NCBI GenBank assembly: GCA_027490485.1
Contig: JAIXYA010000150.1
Location: forward strand, 1 to 9,419
Source of the DNA: Comamonadaceae bacterium
GTDB lineage: Bacteria > Pseudomonadota > Gammaproteobacteria > Burkholderiales > Burkholderiaceae_C
DNA: 9,419 nucleotides
Direction of reading: 5' to 3'
The translations under genes were made by a program, and so were the position numbers. Below are positions 5,952-9,419 of the stretch, in pieces. How positions within the stretch are numbered: position 1 is the stretch's first letter; every line of letters begins with the position of its first letter. The notes under the pieces were generated by a model that ran no database searches, was not told where the DNA came from, and saw only the letters and a list, made by a program, of their open reading frames with translations.

Positions 5952-6914
5952 ATGCTGTACAAACGCAACCCCCAACTGAATAAAAACGGCGAACTCATCC
6001 ATCTGTTGTCCACCGAAGGTTTATCGCGTGAGATCCTGACACATATCTTGGATACGGCCACACAGTTTGTTTCGCTGAGTGACCGCGATGTCAAGAAAGT
6101 ACCGCTTTTGAGAGGTAAGTCGGTCTTTAATCTTTTTTTTGAAAACAGCACTCGCACCCGAGCCACCTTTGAAATTGCCGCCAAAAGACTCAGTGCGGAT
6201 GTGTTCAATTTGGATATTGCCCGTTCTTCAGCCAGCAAGGGAGAGACCTTGCTCGACACCATTGCCAACTTGAGCGCAATGGCTGCAGACATTTTTGTGG
6301 TTCGCCACGGCGAGTCTGGCGCCCCTTACCTGATCGCCGAGCATGTGGCCCCCCATGTGCATGTCATCAATGCAGGAGATGGACGCCATGCGCATCCTAC
6401 CCAGGGTTTGCTGGATGCCTACACCATTCGTCACTTCAAAAAGGACTTTGCCAACTTGCGTGTGGCGATCGTGGGGGATGTTTTGCATTCTCGCGTGGCG
6501 CGTTCAGATATTCATGCGTTCACCACTTTAGGCTGTGCCGAGGTTCGCGTGGTGGGTCCCCGCACCTTGATTCCTTCAGACTTATCTCAATTGGGCGTAA
6601 AGGTTTTCTACAGCCTTGAAGAAGGCATTCGCGATTGTGATGTGGTCATCGCTTTGCGCTTGCAAAACGAGCGCATGAGCGGTGCTTTGCTTCCCTCTAG
6701 CCAGGAATATTTCAAGAATTTCGGTTTGACAACTGCCAGGCTGCAAGCCGCCAAACCCGATGCCATCGTCATGCACCCTGGACCCATTAACCGAGGCGTT
6801 GAAATTGAATCGGCGGTGGTCGATGGTCCGCAAAGTGTGATTTTGAATCAGGTGACTTTTGGTATCGCTGTGCGTATGGCGGTGATGTCTATCGTTGCAG
6901 GGAATGATGCATGA
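5952..6914 (+). CDS. pyrB: aspartate carbamoyltransferase catalytic subunit
   Basis: PyrB joins carbamoyl phosphate and L-aspartate to make N-carbamoyl-aspartate, the committed step of pyrimidine synthesis, in the cytoplasm. The 320 residues are typical, slightly longer at the N-terminus than E. coli PyrB. The carbamoyl phosphate signature FENSTRTR lies at 63-70, the mobile loop SSASKGE at 92-98 (with K96), [12 protein letters not shown] at 148-159, and [11 protein letters not shown] at 275-285. All key residues are intact, so it should be active. GGAAGG (5939-5944) sits seven bases before the ATG, a strong ribosome site just ahead of the pyrR stop. The stop overlaps the next start as ATGA. 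The linked pyrC' suggests the large Pseudomonas-like ATCase assembly of PyrB with an inactive PyrC homologue; no pyrI regulatory chain is present. Confidence 0.97.
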   Translation: MLYKRNPQLNKNGELIHLLSTEGLSREILTHILDTATQFVSLSDRDVKKVPLLRGKSVFNLFFENSTRTRATFEIAAKRLSADVFNLDIARSSASKGETLLDTIANLSAMAADIFVVRHGESGAPYLIAEHVAPHVHVINAGDGRHAHPTQGLLDAYTIRHFKKDFANLRVAIVGDVLHSRVARSDIHAFTTLGCAEVRVVGPRTLIPSDLSQLGVKVFYSLEEGIRDCDVVIALRLQNERMSGALLPSSQEYFKNFGLTTARLQAAKPDAIVMHPGPINRGVEIESAVVDGPQSVILNQVTFGIAVRMAVMSIVAGNDA

Positions 6915-8197
6915 AAATTTTGATTCACAACGGTCATCTCCTTGACCCCGCTAGTGGCTTTGACGCCAAGGCCGATTTGGCGATCGCCGATGGCAAAGTG
7001 GTGGCCATGGGTCAAGTCTCCAAAGACTTCCATGCAGATAAGCAAATCGACGCTTCAAACTGCTGGGTCATCCCCGGCTTGGTTGACGGCTGTGCACGCC
7101 TTGGCGAACCCGGGCATGAACACGAAGGCATGCTCGAGAGCGAGTTAACTGCGGCCGTAGCGGGCGGTATTACCAGCGTGGTGTGTTTGCCAGACACCCA
7201 GCCGGTGCTTGATGAGCCCGGCTTGGTGGAGATGTTGCAATTTCGTGCCAAGCGGCTGCACCTGGCCAATGTTTATCCCTTGGGTGCATTGACACGCGGT
7301 CTTCAGGGTGATGTGCTGACCCCCATGGTCGAATTAACCCAAGCGGGCTGTGTCGGATTCACTCAGGCAGAGAACGCTATTTCGAACACACAGAGCCTGC
7401 AACGTGCCATGCAATATGCCGCTACCTTTGGCTATGCTGTTTGGCTCCGAGCACAGGACAGCTACCTAGGCAAAGGCATTGTTGCCAGCGGACCCTTGGC
7501 TACCCGTATGGGTTTGAGTGGCGTGCCAGCGGCAGCCGAGACCATTGCACTGCACACCTATATTGACCTCATGCGCATGACAGGTGCACGCGTTCATGTG
7601 AGCAAACTCTCCAGTTCAGCAGGTGTGGACTTGGTTCGTTCTGCCAAGGCCGAAGGGCTGCCCTTGTCTTGTGATGTCAGTATCAATAACCTGCATTTCA
7701 CCGATGCAGATATTGGCTACTTTGATACGCGAGCTCGATTGACCCCGCCCCTGCGGCAACAGCGCGACCGAGAAGCCTTGCGACAGGGCTTGGCCGATGG
7801 CACCATCGACATCTTGGTGTCAGACCACACACCTGTCGAGGGCGATGCCAAGGCTTTGCCGTTTGCACAAGCTGAGCCAGGGGCCACAGGGTTGGAGTTA
7901 TTGCTGAGTGCCAGTTTGAAATGGGCTACGCAAAGTCAGGTAGACAAACTGCGTGCCTTAAAGGTCATTACCAGTGCACCCGCCGCGCTTTTAGGTCTGA
8001 CTGATCGGGGTAGCTTAAGCCTTGGCGCTCCTGCTGATGTGTGTGTTCTAGATCCACATGCAAGTTGGCAAGTGTTGCCTGAAAACCTTCGCAGCCAATG
8101 CAAACACACGCCTTTTGCATTCGACCTGAGCGGCAGCGAAATGACGGCCCAAGTCAGAGCAACCTTGGTGGATGGACGAGTGGCTTACCAAGCGTAA
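6911..8197 (+). CDS. pyrC: dihydroorotase homologue, probably non-catalytic PyrC' (PyrX)
   Basis: An amidohydrolase-fold protein of 428 residues, the length of class I dihydroorotases. The metal site is degraded. The canonical PGLVDxHxHLREPG reads [14 protein letters not shown] (55-68), so both zinc-binding histidines (now C61 and R63) and the substrate-binding Arg (now G65) are lost. The HAED/HCED-type His is also gone (RAQD at 180-183). H229 (HVSKLSS), D305 (SDHTP) and TPPLR (278-282) remain. In Pseudomonas such an inactive PyrC' is required to assemble active aspartate transcarbamoylase with PyrB, and the same role is inferred here. The ATG overlaps the pyrB stop, with AGGGA (6899-6903) upstream. 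An automatic label of dihydroorotase would probably be misleading as to activity. Confidence 0.93.
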   Translation: MKILIHNGHLLDPASGFDAKADLAIADGKVVAMGQVSKDFHADKQIDASNCWVIPGLVDGCARLGEPGHEHEGMLESELTAAVAGGITSVVCLPDTQPVLDEPGLVEMLQFRAKRLHLANVYPLGALTRGLQGDVLTPMVELTQAGCVGFTQAENAISNTQSLQRAMQYAATFGYAVWLRAQDSYLGKGIVASGPLATRMGLSGVPAAAETIALHTYIDLMRMTGARVHVSKLSSSAGVDLVRSAKAEGLPLSCDVSINNLHFTDADIGYFDTRARLTPPLRQQRDREALRQGLADGTIDILVSDHTPVEGDAKALPFAQAEPGATGLELLLSASLKWATQSQVDKLRALKVITSAPAALLGLTDRGSLSLGAPADVCVLDPHASWQVLPENLRSQCKHTPFAFDLSGSEMTAQVRATLVDGRVAYQA

Positions 8198-8224
8198 GGC
8201 ATGATTTAGACCTGGCTGAGCAGC

Positions 8225-9419
8225 CTATAACAAGCTGTCTGCCCAAATATTTTGTGCCCAGTTCCATGCGTAGGTAGCTTCCAAGGTATTGGCTTCAGAG
8301 GAAACACCGCCCGAGCCAGGAACTGTTTTATAGGTTTTTTCTTCCAAGTTGAATTGGTGCACAGAAGCCACATGAACAACCATGTTGTCACTGACATAGC
8401 TGTAACAGGTGTTGGTTAAGAAAGGTGCTGGGTTGATGTCAAGCCCACTCAGTTGGGCCACAACGGCAGCGGCAGTCACCTTGGCATGCGAGTTCGCCAT
8501 GTGTCCCGATTTAGGCATGGCAGGTGCGGCCAACATGGCGTCGCCCAAGATATGGATATCTTTGGCAACGGTGGACTCAAAGGTCAAATAGTTCACGCCA
8601 CACCAACGTTTGTTTGCAGTTGCTAAGCCAGTTTGTACTGCAATGCTGCTGGCACGCATATCGGGCAAGACATTGAGGACATTGGCATGCACTGCTTCTT
8701 GGACATCGAATTGGATCAGTCCCGCATGCCCATCAACAGCAGTCACTTTGTGATTGGGCCTGAACTCGATGATGTTTTTGTAGTTTTCAGACCAGAATTT
8801 TTTGAACAAAGGTCCTTTGGAGGTGACATCTGGGTTGGCGTCCAGAATCAGCACCTTGGACTTGGGCTTGGCTTGCTTGAAATAATGCGCCACTTGGCTG
8901 GGTCGCTCATAAGGGCCTGGGGGGCAGCGGTAGGTCGCTTCAGGAATTGTCAGCGCGTAGACTCCGCCAGTCGGCATGTCCTGCAGTTGTTTGCGCAAGG
9001 CGGTGGTTTCTGCACCTGCTTTCCAAGCTTGCAAGATACGGCCGTTGTCGTTGGCAGCTTTTAAACCCTCGATGCTGTCAAACATCATGTCAACACCGGG
9101 TGACAAAACCAGTTTGTCGTAGGGTACCGCGGGACCATTGGCCAGCGAAACTGTTTTTTTATCTGGATCAATGCTGATGACGCGATCGCGTATGACTTTG
9201 ACGCCATGCTTTTGTGTCAGCCCAACGTAAGAGGTCGTGATGTCTTTCAAATTTTTGCTGCCACCAATAACCAAATTGGACATCGGACATGAAACGAAAT
9301 CAGACTGAGGTTCAATCAGTAGAACAGGAATGTTGTAGTTCGATAAAACACGGATGTATTTGGCGGCAGTCGCCCCCCCATAGCCGCCACCAACCACAAT
9401 AACCTGTGCTTTGCTGGCG
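8225..9419 (-). CDS. fccB: flavocytochrome c sulfide dehydrogenase flavoprotein subunit, FccB/SoxF type (N-terminus beyond window)
   Basis: FccB oxidises sulfide in the periplasm and passes electrons through FAD to a c-type cytochrome (FccA/SoxE). The frame stays open to the right edge, so the export signal and true start are missing; 397 residues are visible, starting ASKAQVIVVGGGYGGATAAKYI with the dinucleotide-binding glycines. Compared with Allochromatium FccB, the covalent FAD cysteine is kept in FVSCPMSNLVIGG (visible residue 44). Both cysteines of the redox disulfide are kept too, in YRCPPGPYERPSQ (165) and TNTCYS (338). HILGDAMLAAPAMPKSGHMANS (about 289-310) is the second FAD contact, and the last 60-70 residues match the FccB C-terminal flavin-binding domain. 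It converges on pyrC' with 27 bp between. The cytochrome partner would be expected beyond the right edge. Confidence 0.93.
   Translation of the reverse strand, partial: ASKAQVIVVGGGYGGATAAKYIRVLSNYNIPVLLIEPQSDFVSCPMSNLVIGGSKNLKDITTSYVGLTQKHGVKVIRDRVISIDPDKKTVSLANGPAVPYDKLVLSPGVDMMFDSIEGLKAANDNGRILQAWKAGAETTALRKQLQDMPTGGVYALTIPEATYRCPPGPYERPSQVAHYFKQAKPKSKVLILDANPDVTSKGPLFKKFWSENYKNIIEFRPNHKVTAVDGHAGLIQFDVQEAVHANVLNVLPDMRASSIAVQTGLATANKRWCGVNYLTFESTVAKDIHILGDAMLAAPAMPKSGHMANSHAKVTAAAVVAQLSGLDINPAPFLTNTCYSYVSDNMVVHVASVHQFNLEEKTYKTVPGSGGVSSEANTLEATYAWNWAQNIWADSLL

Noticed and set aside
8214..8225. GGCTGAGCAGCC hairpin between pyrC' and fccB as a bidirectional terminator
   Set aside because: Only 4-5 pairs, and neither strand has a T-run after it; no convincing terminator is seen between these convergent genes.
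1..9419. Search by eye for CRISPR arrays, IS ends, tRNAs, attachment sites, phage or defence genes
   Set aside because: None found. Apart from the 118-bp left region, the genes are tightly packed and belong to recognised housekeeping or metabolic families.

Overview
The window reads as a chromosomal, mostly housekeeping region of a betaproteobacterium, probably Burkholderiales and Comamonadaceae-like (Limnohabitans/Rhodoferax type). That placement is inferred from protein flavour and gene order (hemL next to a ThiD-like kinase and a rubredoxin; yqgE-ruvX-pyrR-pyrB-pyrC' as a tight block; an FccB/SoxF flavoprotein). No rRNA or other phylogenetic marker is present. No mobile element, tRNA, CRISPR array or long repeat was seen.

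Layout. Positions 1-118 are a regulatory region with an exact FNR/ANR-type palindrome (34-47) and a second short dyad beside it. They lie ahead of a small A+T-rich gene of unknown function (119-376, +). Next, on the minus strand, come hemL (422-1717, glutamate-1-semialdehyde aminomutase, tetrapyrrole synthesis) and, directly upstream of it, a divergent ThiD-family kinase (1736-2665). The two are 18 bp apart and probably co-transcribed. Facing away from them is a 57-residue rubredoxin (2737-2910, +). It converges with a class I CPD photolyase gene (2923-4407, -).

Divergent from the photolyase gene, with only 22 bp between the two start codons, begins a compact five-gene plus-strand operon: yqgE (4430-5035), ruvX/yqgF (5032-5451), pyrR (5448-5948), pyrB (5952-6914) and a dihydroorotase homologue pyrC' (6911-8197). 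Its junctions are GTGA, ATGA, a 3-nt gap and ATGA, so translation is probably coupled along the operon. PyrB is aspartate transcarbamoylase. The PyrC homologue has lost the zinc-binding HxH motif and is therefore most likely the non-catalytic partner subunit known from Pseudomonas-type ATCase. A separate active dihydroorotase must then be encoded elsewhere. PyrR is encoded inside the operon with no room for a classical leader attenuator before it or pyrB.

The right end (8225-9419, -) holds most of a flavocytochrome c sulfide dehydrogenase flavoprotein (FccB/SoxF) whose N-terminus runs off the window. It keeps the cysteine for covalent FAD attachment and both cysteines of the redox-active disulfide, which points to periplasmic sulfide oxidation.

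I found no clearly new multi-gene system. The points most worth following up are the FNR-type site and its unknown target, the ThiD-like kinase with an altered active site, the degenerate dihydroorotase, and the apparently leaderless yqgE start.
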